The notes beneath the pieces are model-generated. The model had not been told where the DNA came from, searched no databases, and saw only the letters and a list, made by a program, of their open reading frames with translations. From Oxalobacter formigenes (GTDB lineage: Bacteria > Pseudomonadota > Gammaproteobacteria > Burkholderiales > Burkholderiaceae_D): a stretch of 37,267 nt of DNA. The translations under genes and the position numbers were made by a program. The first letter of the stretch is position 1; each line of letters begins with the position of its first letter. The DNA lies in the NCBI GenBank assembly GCA_949290765.1, contig CASETG010000080.1, forward strand, positions 1 to 37,267, read 5' to 3'. Below, piece by piece: positions 26,279 to 35,624 of the stretch.

Positions 26279-26743
26279 TCAGAACGGAATATCGTCGTCC
26301 ATGTCGGACAATCCCGGTGCACGGCTTGCGGGCTGCCGTGCGGCACCGCCCTGTGCCTGACGAGCGGCCGGCTGGTAACCGCGATCTTCCGGCGGATCGC
26401 CCGCACCCTGACGGCTGCCCAGCATCTGCATGGTGTCTCCGATGATTTCGGTGGCATATCGCTCGATTCCCTCGCGGTCGGTATATTTACGTGTCCGGAT
26501 ACGCCCTTCGACGTAGACCTGCGAGCCCTTTTTCAGATACTGGCCAGCGATTTCCGCAAGCTTGCCGAAAAAAGAAATACGGTGCCACTCGGTCTGTTCC
26601 TTCAGGTCACCGGTCGCCTTGTCGCGCCAGCGGTCAGTCGTGGCAACCGCAATACTGGTGACCTGTTCGCCGCTCGGCATATATCGGTTTTCCGGATCGC
26701 GGCCGAGATTGCCGACGATAATGACCTTGTTGATCGATGCCAT
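26279..26743 (-). CDS. ssb: Single-stranded DNA-binding protein
   Basis: SSB coats single-stranded DNA during replication, repair and recombination. The 154-residue product has an OB-fold domain (residues 1 to about 108) with [50 protein letters not shown] and [15 protein letters not shown] Gln/Gly/Pro/Ala-rich linker follows, and the protein ends in the acidic tip DMDDDIPF that binds partner proteins. AGGAGA precedes the ATG. A TATAAT box lies about 50 nt upstream on the minus strand. The gene diverges from uvrA, as in E. coli, with a LexA box in the gap, nearer to uvrA. Confidence 0.98.
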   Translation of the reverse strand: MASINKVIIVGNLGRDPENRYMPSGEQVTSIAVATTDRWRDKATGDLKEQTEWHRISFFGKLAEIAGQYLKKGSQVYVEGRIRTRKYTDREGIERYATEIIGDTMQMLGSRQGAGDPPEDRGYQPAARQAQGGAARQPASRAPGLSDMDDDIPF

Positions 26744-26790
26744 GACTTTCTCCTGATGGAAATGAATGGTGATAATGTAAACAAAGTTGC

Positions 26791-26796
26791 ATTATA
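26791..26796 (-). promoter_or_regulatory. -10 element (TATAAT) of the ssb promoter
   Basis: The minus strand reads CATATAATGC, a perfect -10 hexamer, placing a start near 26784 and a leader of about 40 nt. The -35 is poor at 17 nt; TTGCGT is found at 19 nt. Confidence 0.55.
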
Positions 26797-26907
26797 TGAC
26801 ACTGTCGGCAAGCAGACGCAAAATTCCGCGACATTCCTGACATCGCAAACAAGATACCTTCCGCTCCCTGTGAAAGATTGTCAAATACGTTATGATAATG
26901 GATTGAC

Positions 26908-26923
26908 CTGTATACATTCACAG
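26908..26923. promoter_or_regulatory. LexA box between ssb and uvrA
   Basis: CTGT-ATACATTC-ACAG is a perfect CTGT-N8-ACAG match to the gamma/betaproteobacterial SOS box. It ends 31 nt before the uvrA ATG and lies downstream of a TTGTCA hexamer (26878-26883) and an AT-rich TATGATAAT stretch (26891-26899), so LexA bound here would cover the uvrA promoter or start-site region. It is about 165 nt from the ssb start, so control of ssb is less certain. Confidence 0.85.
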
Positions 26924-26954
26924 TCTGTCATCCATTAACGGGATCGTTTTTTCA

Positions 26955-29828
26955 ATGTCGGACAATCAAGAAAAAATCATCATCCGCGGTGCAAGGACGC
27001 ACAATCTGAAAAATATCGCAATTGACCTGCCGCGCAACAAACTGATCGTCATCACCGGTCTTTCCGGCTCAGGAAAATCGTCTCTGGCTTTCGATACCCT
27101 GTATGCGGAAGGCCAGCGGCGTTACGTCGAATCGCTTTCGGCCTATGCACGCCAGTTTCTCCAGCTGATGGAAAAACCGGACGTGGACCTCATCGAGGGG
27201 CTCTCCCCGGCTATCGCCATCGACCAGAAAGCGACTTCGCACAATCCGCGATCGACCATCGGCACCGTCACCGAAATCTATGACTACCTGCGCTTGCTGT
27301 TCGCCCGTGTCGGTACACCGCATTGTCCACAGCACCCTGAAAACCCGCTGACCGCCCAATCCGTTTCACAGATGGTCGATACGGTTCTGGCCATGCCGGA
27401 AGGCACACGCCTGATGATTCTGGCACCGGTCATCGCCAACCGCAAAGGCGAACATGCCGACTTGTTCGAACAAATGCAGGCTCAGGGCTTCATCCGTTTC
27501 CGCGTCAAAAGCGGTACCCGTCCGGCGACCGTCGTCGATGTGGATGAATTGCCTGCGCTGAAAAAAAACGAAAAACACACTATCGACGTCGTGGTCGACC
27601 GTGTCAGAATCAATCCGGACATCAAGCAACGGCTGGCGGAGAGCTTCGAGACCGCGCTGCGTATCGCCGATGGCCGTGCGCTGGCCGTCAATATGGACAC
27701 CGGAGAAGAACAGGTTTTTTCCAACCAGTTCGCCTGTCCGGAGTGCGGTTATTCACTACACGAACTGGAACCGCGACTGTTCTCGTTCAACAATCCGATG
27801 GGCGCGTGCCCGGAATGCGACGGTCTCGGACATATCGAATTTTTCGACCCGGCACGGGTCGTCCTCTTTCCCGGACTGTCGCTGGCGGCAGGCGCCGTCA
27901 AGGGCTGGGACCGCCGCAACCCGTATTACTTCCAGATGTTGCAAAACCTGGCGGACCATTACCATTTCGACATCAATACGCCTTATGAAGAACTGCCGGA
28001 AAATATCCGGCATATCGTACTGTACGGCTCGGGGAAAGAAAAAATACCGTTCACCTACCTGAACAGCCACGGCCGCCCCTGGGTCCGCGAACACAGCTTC
28101 GAGGGCATTCTGAACAATCTGGAGCGCCGTTACCGGGAAACCGATTCCATGGCAGTCCGCGAAGACCTTGCCAAACTCATCAACGAACGTGCCTGCCCCG
28201 CATGCCATGGCGCACGCCTCAAGACCGAAGCGCGTTTCGTCATGGTCGGAGAAGGCGAACAAAAACATGCCATTCACGAACTGACCCGCCTGCCGCTGAA
28301 CGAAGCACTGACCTATTTCGAAACCCTTTCGCTGACCGGCGCGAAAAAAGACATCGCCAAACGCATCGTCAACGAAATCGTTTCGCGCCTGCATTTCCTG
28401 AACGATGTCGGACTGGACTATCTGTCGCTGGACCGGAGCGCTGAAACGCTCTCTGGCGGAGAATCCCAGCGTATCCGGCTGGCATCCCAAATCGGCAGCG
28501 GCCTGACCGGCGTCATGTATGTGCTGGACGAACCGTCCATCGGATTGCACCAGCGCGACAACGACCGCCTGATCGCCACACTCAAGCACTTGCGTGACAT
28601 CGGCAATACCGTCATCGTCGTGGAACACGATGAAGACGCCATCCGGACAGCGGATTTCATCGTCGATATGGGACCGGGTGCCGGCGTACATGGCGGCAAC
28701 GTCGTCGCCAGCGGTTCCCCTGCGGAAATTTTGCAATCCGGACAATCGCTGACCGCGAAATATCTCAACGGCACCCTGTCCATCGATGTACCCTCCAAAC
28801 GGGTCAAACGCAACAAGGAACGGCAATTGGTCATCCGCGGCGCTTCCGGCAACAATCTGAAAGATGTCACGCTGGAACTGCCCGTCGGCCTCCTGACCTG
28901 CGTCACAGGTGTTTCAGGCTCTGGAAAATCGACCCTTATCAACGACACCCTTTATGCCGCGGTCTCTCACCATCTGTACGGCTCGCAAACCGAACCCGCC
29001 CCCTATGAAGCCATCGAGGGTCTGGAACATTTCGACAAGGTCATTTCCGTCAATCAGGCACCCATCGGCCGGACACCGCGCTCGAATCCGGCCACCTATA
29101 CCGGCCTTTTCACCCCTATCCGCGAGCTGTTCGCCGGCGTTCCGCAAGCCCGTGAAAGAGGCTACACCGCAGGGCGTTTCTCATTCAACGTCAAGGGCGG
29201 CCGCTGCGAATCCTGTCAGGGCGACGGTGTCATCAAGGTGGAAATGCACTTCCTGCCGGACATGTACGTTCCTTGCGACGTCTGCCACGGCAAACGCTAC
29301 AACCGCGAAACGCTCGAAATCGCCTACAAGGACAAGAACATTTCCGACGTACTGAACATGACTGTCGAGGAAGCGTTCGAATTCTTCCGGCCGGTTCCCG
29401 CCATCGCGCGACGGTTGCAAACCCTGCTTGACGTCGGACTGGGATATATCCGTCTGGGGCAGAGCGCAACGACGCTCTCGGGCGGCGAAGCGCAGCGCGT
29501 CAAACTTTCGCTCGAACTGTCGAAACGGGATACGGGACGCACCCTGTACATTCTGGACGAACCGACGACCGGCCTGCACTTCCAGGATATCGACATGCTG
29601 CTGAAAGTCATTCACCGCCTGCGCGACCAGGGGAATACCGTCGTCGTCATCGAACACAATCTCGATGTCATCAAGACGGCAGACTGGATAGTCGACCTCG
29701 GACCGGAAGGCGGCGCAGGCGGCGGCAAAATCATCGCCACCGGAACACCGGAAGAAATCTCACGCAAATCCGCCAGCATCACAGGCCGTTACCTGAAAAA
29801 CATGCTCGGTCCACGCAAAAAACAATAG
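26955..29828 (+). CDS. uvrA: Excinuclease ABC subunit A
   Basis: UvrA is the damage-recognition ATPase of nucleotide excision repair and loads UvrB. The 957-residue product holds two ABC modules. The first Walker A is [12 protein letters not shown] (Lys41) with signature [12 protein letters not shown]; the second is [12 protein letters not shown] (Lys658) with [12 protein letters not shown]. Zinc-finger cysteines are intact: Cys261/Cys264 with Cys285/Cys288, and CESC (Cys751/754) with CDVC 20 residues later. A LexA box lies just upstream, in line with SOS induction. The ribosome-binding site is weak (ACGGGA at some distance). The gene converges with the Kef-type antiporter across a perfect hairpin. 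Confidence 0.98.
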   Translation: MSDNQEKIIIRGARTHNLKNIAIDLPRNKLIVITGLSGSGKSSLAFDTLYAEGQRRYVESLSAYARQFLQLMEKPDVDLIEGLSPAIAIDQKATSHNPRSTIGTVTEIYDYLRLLFARVGTPHCPQHPENPLTAQSVSQMVDTVLAMPEGTRLMILAPVIANRKGEHADLFEQMQAQGFIRFRVKSGTRPATVVDVDELPALKKNEKHTIDVVVDRVRINPDIKQRLAESFETALRIADGRALAVNMDTGEEQVFSNQFACPECGYSLHELEPRLFSFNNPMGACPECDGLGHIEFFDPARVVLFPGLSLAAGAVKGWDRRNPYYFQMLQNLADHYHFDINTPYEELPENIRHIVLYGSGKEKIPFTYLNSHGRPWVREHSFEGILNNLERRYRETDSMAVREDLAKLINERACPACHGARLKTEARFVMVGEGEQKHAIHELTRLPLNEALTYFETLSLTGAKKDIAKRIVNEIVSRLHFLNDVGLDYLSLDRSAETLSGGESQRIRLASQIGSGLTGVMYVLDEPSIGLHQRDNDRLIATLKHLRDIGNTVIVVEHDEDAIRTADFIVDMGPGAGVHGGNVVASGSPAEILQSGQSLTAKYLNGTLSIDVPSKRVKRNKERQLVIRGASGNNLKDVTLELPVGLLTCVTGVSGSGKSTLINDTLYAAVSHHLYGSQTEPAPYEAIEGLEHFDKVISVNQAPIGRTPRSNPATYTGLFTPIRELFAGVPQARERGYTAGRFSFNVKGGRCESCQGDGVIKVEMHFLPDMYVPCDVCHGKRYNRETLEIAYKDKNISDVLNMTVEEAFEFFRPVPAIARRLQTLLDVGLGYIRLGQSATTLSGGEAQRVKLSLELSKRDTGRTLYILDEPTTGLHFQDIDMLLKVIHRLRDQGNTVVVIEHNLDVIKTADWIVDLGPEGGAGGGKIIATGTPEEISRKSASITGRYLKNMLGPRKKQ

Positions 29829-29841
29829 ACTTGCAACCCTC

Positions 29842-29871
29842 GCATGACCGGCATGTTCCTGCCGGTCATGC
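29842..29871. terminator. Bidirectional hairpin between uvrA and the antiporter gene
   Basis: GCATGACCGGCA (29843-29853 with flanking G at 29842) pairs with its inverse ending at 29871 around a 6-nt loop TGTTCC, giving a stem of about 11-12 bp. It fills most of the 46-nt gap between the two convergent stop codons. No long T run follows on either side, so it is a likely but not canonical terminator. Confidence 0.65.
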
Positions 29872-29874
29872 GCC

Positions 29875-31860
29875 TCATTTCAGCAACAATTCCTCGACAA
29901 TCGCGATACCTTCGGATGTGCCGCGCAATACCAGCACATCGTTTTCACGAAACACCAGATCATTTTCCACGGTCAATTTCTCCGTACCGCGCCGGACAGC
30001 CGTGATTTCGACATGATTCGCCGGCAAATCCAGTTCTCCGACCGTCTTGCCGATCGCAGGCGCACCGGCCGGCAATCGCAGTGCATGCAGGCGCCAGTAG
30101 GAATCCGTATCCGTCGGCACTGCATCGGTTTCACCGTGGAAATATTCCCTCAGTCGGGCATAACGCGACGCCCTTGCGGCCTGTGCGCGCTGGATGATCC
30201 GTTTCGTCGGAATGCCATATGCCATGAAAGCGTGGGAAGTGAGCACCAGACTGCTTTCGATGACTTCCGGAACCACTTCATCGGCTCCTGCTTCCTTGAG
30301 CTTGTCGAAATCGGAATCGTCATAACTGCGCACGATCACAGGCAAATTCGGCGCCAGTTCCTTGGCATAATAAAGCACCCGCAAGGCCGCATGGATATTG
30401 GCGAACGTGATGATCAGCGAAGACGCCCTGTGAATACCGGCCGCGACCAGACTTTCCCTGCGTGTCGCATCGGCATAAGACACATTCGCACCTGCCGTCT
30501 CCGCTTTCCTGACACGCTCAAGATCCAGATCGAGCGCGCGGTAAGGAACTTGCTCTTCTTCGAGCAGGGTGGCGATATTCTGTCCCGTCCTGCCGAAACC
30601 GGCGAGAATGACATGCCGTTGCAACGCCATCGAACTGCTGGCGATTTTCGTCAGTTCCAGCGATTGCTGCATCCATTCATTCGCCGAGAAACGCATGACG
30701 ATCTTGTCGGCATTGAGAATGATGAACGGCGCCGCCAGCATCGACAACACCATGGATGCCATCGTGACCTGCACAATCCATGGCTCCATCATTTTCAGCC
30801 CGGAAATCTGGTTGACCAGCACGAAGCTGAATTCCCCCGCCTGCGCCAGTGCCAGTCCGGTCTTGAGACTAACCCCGCGTGACGCGCCGAACAGGCGTGT
30901 CAGCCATGCCGCCAGCGCGAACTTGTAGAAAAACGCGGAAACGATAATAAGCAGGACAAACCACCAGTAATGAAGCACCAGACTCATATCGAGCATCATG
31001 CCGATCGTGATGAAAAAAAGACCGAGCAACACATCACGGAACGACTTGATATCGACGTCCACCTCGTTTTTGTACCGCGTCTCGGAAATCAGCATCCCAG
31101 CGATGAAAGCGCCGAGTTCCATGGACAGGCCTGCCTGCTCTGTAATCCATGCCGCTCCCAGTGTCATCAGGAGCAGGTTCAGCATGAACAACTCTTGCGA
31201 ATTGCGCCTTGCGACAATCTCAAGCCACTTGTTCATGAACTTTTTGCCGACAAACAGCAAAAGCACCAGCACAACGGCCGTCTTGCCCAGCGCCATGCCG
31301 ATAATGAGCAAAATATTGCCTGTACCGTGCGCCAGTGTCGGCACGATGATGAGCAAGAGCACGACGGCCAGATCCTGAAACAGCAGAATACCGATCACCC
31401 TGCGCCCGTAATCCGTTTCGAGCTCCATGCGCTCGGCAAGCATTTTCGAGACGATCGCCGTGGAAGACATCGCCCATGCGCCTCCAAGCGCCAACGCAGC
31501 CTGCCAGGTCGTCGTCCCCAGCTGCGGCAACACGAAAACAATGGCAAACGTCAGAATGATGGAACCCGCCATCGAAATCGTCACCTGCGCCAAACCAAGT
31601 CCGAAAACGATCTTGCGCATCGCAAGCAGCTGCGACAGTGAAAACTCCAGCCCGACCGTAAACATCAGGAAAACCACACCGAACTCGGCCAGTCCCTTGA
31701 GCGATTGCGCATCGCTGACCAGCCCTGTCGAATGCGGACCGATTGCAATGCCGACTGCAAGATATCCCAGAATCGAAGGCAGCTGAAGATAGCGGAAAAT
31801 GACCACGCCGATCACGGCGGCGCCCAGCATCAGCAAGACAAATTCAAGGGACGATTGCAT
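29875..31860 (-). CDS. Monovalent cation:proton antiporter-2 (CPA2), Kef-like with RCK domains
   Basis: The 661-residue product has an Na/H-exchanger-type membrane domain of about 12 helices (residues 1 to 395), including LPSILGYLAVGIAIGP at helix 2 and SSTAIVSKML and LLFQDLAVVLLL further on. An RCK_N (TrkA-N) nucleotide-binding domain begins at RHVILAGFGRTGQNIA and a TrkA-C domain ends the protein. This architecture is that of KefB/KefC/YbaL, K+ efflux systems gated by cytoplasmic ligands. Which ion and ligand apply here is not readable. It is divergent from kdsD (294-nt gap) and convergent with uvrA. No good ribosome-binding site is visible before the ATG. Confidence 0.9.
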   Translation of the reverse strand: MQSSLEFVLLMLGAAVIGVVIFRYLQLPSILGYLAVGIAIGPHSTGLVSDAQSLKGLAEFGVVFLMFTVGLEFSLSQLLAMRKIVFGLGLAQVTISMAGSIILTFAIVFVLPQLGTTTWQAALALGGAWAMSSTAIVSKMLAERMELETDYGRRVIGILLFQDLAVVLLLIIVPTLAHGTGNILLIIGMALGKTAVVLVLLLFVGKKFMNKWLEIVARRNSQELFMLNLLLMTLGAAWITEQAGLSMELGAFIAGMLISETRYKNEVDVDIKSFRDVLLGLFFITIGMMLDMSLVLHYWWFVLLIIVSAFFYKFALAAWLTRLFGASRGVSLKTGLALAQAGEFSFVLVNQISGLKMMEPWIVQVTMASMVLSMLAAPFIILNADKIVMRFSANEWMQQSLELTKIASSSMALQRHVILAGFGRTGQNIATLLEEEQVPYRALDLDLERVRKAETAGANVSYADATRRESLVAAGIHRASSLIITFANIHAALRVLYYAKELAPNLPVIVRSYDDSDFDKLKEAGADEVVPEVIESSLVLTSHAFMAYGIPTKRIIQRAQAARASRYARLREYFHGETDAVPTDTDSYWRLHALRLPAGAPAIGKTVGELDLPANHVEITAVRRGTEKLTVENDLVFRENDVLVLRGTSEGIAIVEELLLK

Positions 31861-32154
31861 GAAATGGAATAGCTGCGTTTTATTTAACAGGCAAAAACGG
31901 CCATCCGCTGTTGTGCGAAACGTACCCGTACATCATACGTTCCCATGGACATACCCGTTTATGCATACGCTATTGTATCCAAATTCGTCTTTTCCCGATG
32001 TTTCCCATTTGTGACGAAGTGTTACATACGCATCACCGGCAACACCGGTAAAATACCCGCACATCCCGATACAACGGACACGCCCGCATTTCCCGCATAT
32101 CATTTTGACGTGCAAGCAGGATTCATGCCCGGATAATTCGTTTATACTTTCATC

Positions 32155-33171
32155 ATGAACACAGAAGTCACCCAAAACAAACCGTCCATCGATAAAAACC
32201 GTCTGCTGAAACTCGCTGACGATACGCTCCAGATTGAAGCGCACGCACTGGAGACCCTCAGAAAACGTTTTCTTCAGGAAGATGCCGGGCATTTCGTCCA
32301 GTCCGTCTCGCTGCTTTTGAATTGCAAGGGACGCGTGGTCGTCTCAGGCATCGGCAAATCCGGACATATCGGCCGCAAAATCGCGGCGACACTGGCATCG
32401 ACCGGCACACCTGCCATGTTCGTCCATCCGGCGGAAGCCGCGCATGGCGATCTGGGAATGATCACCCATGACGACGTATTCATCGCGATTTCCTATTCCG
32501 GAGAAGCAGGGGAACTGATGGCGATCGCTCCAATCATCAAGCGGATGGGTACCGGGCTTGTCGCCATCACGGGAAACCCTGCTTCCAGTCTGGCCCGACT
32601 GGCTGACGTGCATCTGAACGTCCACGTCGAAAAAGAAGCCTGCCCGCTGAATCTGGCTCCCACCGCCAGCACGACCACGACACTGGCGCTGGGTGACGCC
32701 ATCGCCGTGGCCCTGCTTGATGCCCGCGGATTCCGCGAGGACGATTTCGCACGCTCCCACCCGGGCGGCGCACTGGGCAGAAGGCTTCTGACCATGGTAT
32801 CGGATATCATGCGCAAGGGTGACGACATCCCGGTCGTCACGGCTGACACGCTTTTGCGCGACGCACTGTTCGAAATCACCAAAAAAGGCATCGCCATGAC
32901 TTCCGTCGTCGATAACGAAGGGCGCGCCATCGGGGTATTCACAGACGGCGATTTGCGACGCCTCATCGAAAAACGACAGGATTTTTCCGACATCGTCATC
33001 CGGGACGTCATGTCGAAAAATCCGCGTACGATCGCTGCGGACAAACTGGCAGCCGAAGCGGTCAGCATCATGGAAAAATTCCGCATCAACCAGCTGCTCG
33101 TCACCAATGACGACGGCAAGCTGATCGGTGCATTGCATATTCACGACCTGACCGTTGCGAAGGTGATTTGA
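32155..33171 (+). CDS. kdsD: D-arabinose-5-phosphate isomerase
   Basis: This enzyme converts ribulose 5-phosphate to arabinose 5-phosphate, the first step to Kdo for the LPS inner core. The 338-residue product has an N-terminal SIS domain (VVVSGIGKSGHIGRKIAATLASTGTP, AISYSGEAGEL, and LAPTASTTTTLALGDAIAVAL) and two C-terminal CBS repeats (about residues 205-338; VMSKNPRTIAADKL begins the second). It is the KdsD/KpsF type. The ATG lacks a ribosome-binding site: TATACT ends 6 nt before it, so the mRNA may be nearly leaderless. The TGA stop overlaps the ATG of kdsC (TGATG). First gene of the kdsD-lpt-rpoN operon. Confidence 0.96.
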   Translation: MNTEVTQNKPSIDKNRLLKLADDTLQIEAHALETLRKRFLQEDAGHFVQSVSLLLNCKGRVVVSGIGKSGHIGRKIAATLASTGTPAMFVHPAEAAHGDLGMITHDDVFIAISYSGEAGELMAIAPIIKRMGTGLVAITGNPASSLARLADVHLNVHVEKEACPLNLAPTASTTTTLALGDAIAVALLDARGFREDDFARSHPGGALGRRLLTMVSDIMRKGDDIPVVTADTLLRDALFEITKKGIAMTSVVDNEGRAIGVFTDGDLRRLIEKRQDFSDIVIRDVMSKNPRTIAADKLAAEAVSIMEKFRINQLLVTNDDGKLIGALHIHDLTVAKVI

Positions 33172-33698
33172 TGAATGCCCAACTGCTTGAAAAACTGTCG
33201 CGCATCCGGCTGATGATTTTCGACGTGGACGGCGTACTGACAGACGGCAAGATGCACTACGGCGAAAACGGAGAATTGTTCAAGAGTTTCAATGTACTGG
33301 ACGGACACGGCATCAAGCTGCTGAAAAGAGCCGATGTCGCCAGCGCCATCATCAGCGCGCGCAATTCCCCCATCGTCAACCGCCGTGCCGCCGACCTGGA
33401 AATCGCCCATGTCATCCAGGGAGCGGGCCAGAAACAGAAAGCCTTTGCGCAGCTGCTGGAAAAAACAGGCCTGACACCCGAACAATGTGCCTTTGTCGGC
33501 GACGACATCATCGATTTGCCGGTTCTGACACGTGTCGGCGTTTCATTCACCGTCCCGAACGGTCATGTCGAGGTACTCTCGCGTGTCGATTACGTCACGC
33601 ACCATGAAGGCGGCAACGGCGCCGTCCGCGAAATCTGCGACATGATTTTGCACGCCAAAGGCTGTTATACCGCTGTTGTGGAGAGCTTTCTCAAATGA
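33171..33698 (+). CDS. kdsC: 3-deoxy-D-manno-octulosonate 8-phosphate phosphatase
   Basis: KdsC removes phosphate from Kdo 8-phosphate to give free Kdo. The 175-residue HAD-type product has the catalytic motif I FDVDGVLTDG (Asp18 and Asp20), motif II-type Ser/Arg in AIISARNSPIVNRRA, and motif IV GDDIIDLPVL. It is a small, cap-less C0 HAD phosphatase that acts as a tetramer in the family. The ATG at 33171 shares bases with the kdsD stop and has GAAGGTGA just upstream. Its last four bases overlap the lptC start (ATGA), so the three genes are tightly coupled. Confidence 0.96.
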   Translation: MNAQLLEKLSRIRLMIFDVDGVLTDGKMHYGENGELFKSFNVLDGHGIKLLKRADVASAIISARNSPIVNRRAADLEIAHVIQGAGQKQKAFAQLLEKTGLTPEQCAFVGDDIIDLPVLTRVGVSFTVPNGHVEVLSRVDYVTHHEGGNGAVREICDMILHAKGCYTAVVESFLK

Positions 33699-34300
33699 TT
33701 CAGGGTCCGAAATCGGTACTGCGCGTACGGCTTGCCATCATTTTCACCATCGTCCTGATACTGGCGCTGTGCAGCATGTGGGTCAATATGGTCATCAGGA
33801 AAAGCGCGTCAGATGCCGACGCGCTGGTACAACGTACCGATCCGGACTATATCGTGGAAAACTTCCGTTACTACCGCATCAATCCGGACGGAACCCCGCA
33901 GTACGAAGCCATCGGTACCAAACTGACACATTTTCCGGTCGAGGATTCCTATCTGATCGACAACCCGGTCATTTACTCGTTGAGCGACCATGACCAGTTG
34001 CAAACCATCCGTTCGGACACTGCCTACGTGGAAGATTTCAATACCAAAATCCACATGCATGACAATGTGGTTATGGACCGCGAACCATCCGCACGCAAGG
34101 GGCCTGTGAGACTGACCACCGAATATGCCCTGATTTATCCGGATGATGAAATCATGACCAGTGACCGCGAAGTGACCATCATCGACGAACATTCCGTCAC
34201 GACCGGCATCGGCATGCAGGCCAACTACGCCACCAGCGAATTGCAAATATTCAACCGCGCCAGAATCACTTACAATCCCCCCGGCACATCCAAACACTAA
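33695..34300 (+). CDS. lptC: LPS export protein LptC
   Basis: LptC is an inner-membrane, single-pass protein whose periplasmic beta-jellyroll receives LPS from LptB2FG and hands it to LptA. The 201-residue product has one N-terminal transmembrane segment (about residues 13-35) and a periplasmic domain with DPDYIVENFRYYRINPDG and TPQYEAIGTKLTHFPVEDSY, typical of the YrbK/LptC family. It overlaps kdsC by 4 nt and precedes lptA by 15 nt, the standard order. No obvious anomalies. Confidence 0.93.
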   Translation: MIQGPKSVLRVRLAIIFTIVLILALCSMWVNMVIRKSASDADALVQRTDPDYIVENFRYYRINPDGTPQYEAIGTKLTHFPVEDSYLIDNPVIYSLSDHDQLQTIRSDTAYVEDFNTKIHMHDNVVMDREPSARKGPVRLTTEYALIYPDDEIMTSDREVTIIDEHSVTTGIGMQANYATSELQIFNRARITYNPPGTSKH

Positions 34301-34315
34301 CCGACCGAAAACGAC

Positions 34316-34870
34316 ATGAAAAAGATTATTTTCCATCTTATGGCTGTTCTGTGCTGTGCCGGTCTTCCGCTTCTGGCATCGGCAGAAAAAGCGGATGCAA
34401 ACAAACCGACCGACATCGAAGCGGACCAGATGCACTCCGATGACGTCAAACAGGTCACGACCTTCACCGGCAATGTCGTCGTCACGAAAGGCACCCTGCT
34501 CATCAAGGCCGGCAAGGCTGTCATCGTCCAGGACCCTGAGGGCTACCAGTACATCACCCTCTATGCGGCACCGGACAGACTGGCATCCCTCAGACAGAAA
34601 CAGGACGGCGGTCCCGATATCTGGATGGAAGGATACGGCAAGAAAATCGAATACGACAACAAGGACGAAATCATCAAGTTTTTCACACAGGCCAGAGTGA
34701 GACGCCTGCAAGGCCACCAGGTCACCGACGACGTATCGGGCGAATACATTTCCTATAACGCGCGCACCGAATATTACAGCGTTTACAACACCAGCGAAGG
34801 CGTATCGAAACCGGGTGCAGGACGTGTCAAGGCCGTTATCCAACCTCGTGAAAAGAAGGCCACGAAATGA
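34316..34870 (+). CDS. lptA: LPS transport periplasmic protein LptA
   Basis: LptA is the periplasmic jellyroll protein that bridges LptC and outer-membrane LptD in the LPS export bridge. The 184-residue product has a signal peptide ([20 protein letters not shown], cleavage likely after LASA at residue 23). The OstA-like domain follows with [40 protein letters not shown] and [17 protein letters not shown]. The C-terminal tail is basic (QPREKKATK). No ribosome-binding site is evident in the short gap after lptC. The stop overlaps the lptB ATG (ATGA). Confidence 0.94.
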   Translation: MKKIIFHLMAVLCCAGLPLLASAEKADANKPTDIEADQMHSDDVKQVTTFTGNVVVTKGTLLIKAGKAVIVQDPEGYQYITLYAAPDRLASLRQKQDGGPDIWMEGYGKKIEYDNKDEIIKFFTQARVRRLQGHQVTDDVSGEYISYNARTEYYSVYNTSEGVSKPGAGRVKAVIQPREKKATK

Positions 34871-35610
34871 GCAACAGCAAACTGATCGTTCGCCATTTGC
34901 AAAAAACCTATGGCAAAAGGACCGTCGTTTCCAATGTCTCGCTTGACGTATCGAGCGGTGAAGTCGTCGGTCTGCTGGGGCCGAACGGTGCCGGCAAAAC
35001 CACTTCGTTTTACATGATCGTGGGACTGGTGCCCGCCGACGACGGCGTGATCGAACTGGACGGTGTCGATCTCACACGATTGCCCATACACAAGCGTGCA
35101 TCCATGGGGCTGTCCTATCTGCCGCAGGAAGCATCCGTTTTCCGCAAACTCAATGTCGAGGACAACATCCGGGCCGTACTCGAATTGCAGAAAAGAGACG
35201 GCAAACCCTTGCCGAAAGACGAAATCGAGCGAAAGCTGGACGGTCTGCTGGCGGAGCTGCAAATCGAAAAATTGCGAACCAACTCCGCGCTCTCGCTTTC
35301 GGGCGGTGAACGACGCCGTGTCGAAATCGCACGCGCGCTTGCCACCGACCCGCGTTTCATCCTGCTTGACGAACCGTTCGCCGGTATCGACCCCATTGCC
35401 GTTATCGAAATCCAGAGAATCGTCCGGTTCCTGAAAGAGCGGGGCATCGGCGTATTGATTACCGACCATAATGTCCGCGAAACGCTGGGTATTTGTGACC
35501 ATGCCTATATCATCAACCAGGGTACCGTTCTGGCAAGCGGCCATCCGGACGAAATCATCGAAAACGAATCCGTCAGACGAGTCTATCTCGGTGAACACTT
35601 CCGTATGTAA
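34867..35610 (+). CDS. lptB: LPS export ABC transporter ATP-binding protein LptB
   Basis: LptB is the cytoplasmic ATPase that drives LPS extraction with LptF and LptG (not in the window). The 247-residue product has all ABC motifs: Walker [10 protein letters not shown] (Lys44), Q-loop LPQEASVF (Gln87), signature LSGGERRR (144-151), Walker [13 protein letters not shown] (Glu169 catalytic) and switch His201 (ITDHNVRE). The start overlaps the lptA stop; rpoN follows after 14 nt. This is the common lptA-lptB-rpoN arrangement of Proteobacteria. Confidence 0.98.
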   Translation: MSNSKLIVRHLQKTYGKRTVVSNVSLDVSSGEVVGLLGPNGAGKTTSFYMIVGLVPADDGVIELDGVDLTRLPIHKRASMGLSYLPQEASVFRKLNVEDNIRAVLELQKRDGKPLPKDEIERKLDGLLAELQIEKLRTNSALSLSGGERRRVEIARALATDPRFILLDEPFAGIDPIAVIEIQRIVRFLKERGIGVLITDHNVRETLGICDHAYIINQGTVLASGHPDEIIENESVRRVYLGEHFRM

Positions 35611-35624
35611 GAAGCTGCAAGGTC

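Noticed and set aside
26803..26818. A second LexA box nearer to ssb (CTGT-N8-AGAC)
   Set aside because: The right half-site is AGAC, which does not match the required ACAG.
27756..28826. A 356-codon minus-strand frame inside uvrA
   Set aside because: Antisense shadow of uvrA with no recognisable domain or ribosome-binding site.
33809..34843. A 344-codon minus-strand frame across lptC and lptA
   Set aside because: It spans two well-supported plus-strand genes and has no family features.
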